This document shows, in pieces, positions 6,460 to 6,727 of a stretch of DNA of 6,727 nt. The DNA comes from JBDRHL01 sp043816955 (GTDB lineage: Bacteria; Planctomycetota; Phycisphaerae; Sedimentisphaerales; CAYZTY01). The stretch spans positions 1 to 6,727 of the forward strand of contig JBDRHL010000230.1 of the NCBI GenBank assembly GCA_043816955.1. The letters run 5' to 3'. Positions within the stretch are counted from its first letter, which is position 1, and every line of letters starts with the position of its first letter. The position numbers and the translations under genes were made by a program. The notes beneath the pieces were generated by a model that saw only the letters and a program-made list of their open reading frames with translations, did not search any database and was not told where the DNA came from.

Positions 6460-6727
6460 AACGCGGGCTTTCCTACAAACTTCAAGACACGACATTCGCC
6501 GGGTTCTAATTCAAGGTCGAGACTGCTTCTTGGTGAAAGCTCAACCGCAACCCGAAGGTCAACAACCGGACAGCCTCCACTCCAGGAAATCTTTGTCACT
6601 TGAGGTTTCTCATGGTCCTGATTCATCACAAATAAAAAGCTGTCGTTATCTTTGACACGATGGTATAGCTCGATTCTGCTATTGCTGTTGCTAAACGGTC
6701 GCTGAATTATTTTTTCCATATAGGGAG
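6456..6727 (-). CDS. C-terminal end of a probable carbohydrate-active enzyme (partial at right edge)
   Basis: Only the last 90 or so residues are in the window. The frame stays open to the edge, and the first internal ATG (6719) has no Shine-Dalgarno sequence, so this is most likely the tail of a longer protein and not a small gene. The visible part alternates short hydrophobic strands with charged turns (LYHRVKDNDSFLFVMNQD, then SSLDLELEPGECRVLKF). That pattern is typical of the small C-terminal beta-sandwich that closes many glycoside hydrolases, such as GH42 or GH35 beta-galactosidases, where a 'reports-as N-handle' strand (FLFVMNQ) is followed by a final strand after an L.P.E pattern. The family call rests on this style and on the neighbouring GH36 gene, not on catalytic residues, none of which are visible. 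Its TGA stop overlaps the ATG of the GH36 gene (ATGA), so the two are probably translationally coupled. Confidence 0.55.
   Translation of the reverse strand, partial: PYMEKIIQRPFSNSNSRIELYHRVKDNDSFLFVMNQDHEKPQVTKISWSGGCPVVDLRVAVELSPRSSLDLELEPGECRVLKFVGKPAL
6468..6474 (-). promoter_or_regulatory. Ribosome binding site deciding the GH36 start
   Basis: AGGAAAG lies inside the end of the upstream gene, 8 bases before the ATG at 6459. It supports that start over the in-frame ATG at 6495. Confidence 0.6.

Noticed and set aside
6456..6719. Small stand-alone gene starting at the ATG at 6719
   Set aside because: The frame is open upstream to the window edge, no Shine-Dalgarno precedes the ATG, and the residues look like the tail of a larger enzyme.

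Overview
All recognisable genes lie on the minus strand and read from high to low coordinates. They form what looks like one tightly packed catabolic operon, cut at both window edges. In transcription order: (1) the C-terminal end of a probable carbohydrate-active enzyme, running in from the right edge; (2) a GH36/melibiase-type glycoside hydrolase; (3) a short glycyl-radical-enzyme (GRE) activating radical-SAM protein; (4) a compact dehydratase-type GRE; (5) an amidohydrolase-superfamily protein related to uronate isomerase (UxaC); (6) the start of a Gfo/Idh/MocA-type NAD(P)-dependent sugar oxidoreductase, whose reading frame breaks after the first half of the Rossmann domain. Junctions 1-2, 2-3 and 3-4 are all 4-base ATGA stop/start overlaps. 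Genes 5 and 6 follow gaps of 57 and 47 bases, each with a strong Shine-Dalgarno sequence. No stretch of 300 bases lacks a gene. I see no RNA genes, mobile elements or CRISPR array, and no convincing terminator or promoter.

The organism must be anaerobic, or able to grow without oxygen, because an active GRE is destroyed by oxygen. A GRE among cytoplasmic glycoside hydrolases, a UxaC relative and a Gfo/Idh/MocA protein, at moderate GC, would fit anaerobic polysaccharide degraders such as the Planctomycetota-Lentisphaerota-Kiritimatiellota group or some Bacillota. This placement is inference from gene types only and is weak.

Proposed working (inference): two glycosidases without visible export signals release a monosaccharide or derivative in the cytoplasm. 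The Gfo/Idh/MocA protein and the UxaC-like protein oxidise and isomerise (or hydrolyse) it. The GRE, switched on by its neighbouring activase, carries out a radical elimination, most likely of water. Three of these enzymes depart from their characterised relatives at substrate-contact positions. The GH36 protein lacks the Asp pair that binds galactose, the UxaC-like protein lacks the arginines of the uronate-isomerase signatures, and the GRE has Ala-Cys-Trp-Glu where dehydratases usually have Gly-Cys-Val-Glu. Together they suggest an undescribed sugar-degradation route with a GRE at its core and a substrate that is neither plain galactose nor a plain hexuronate.
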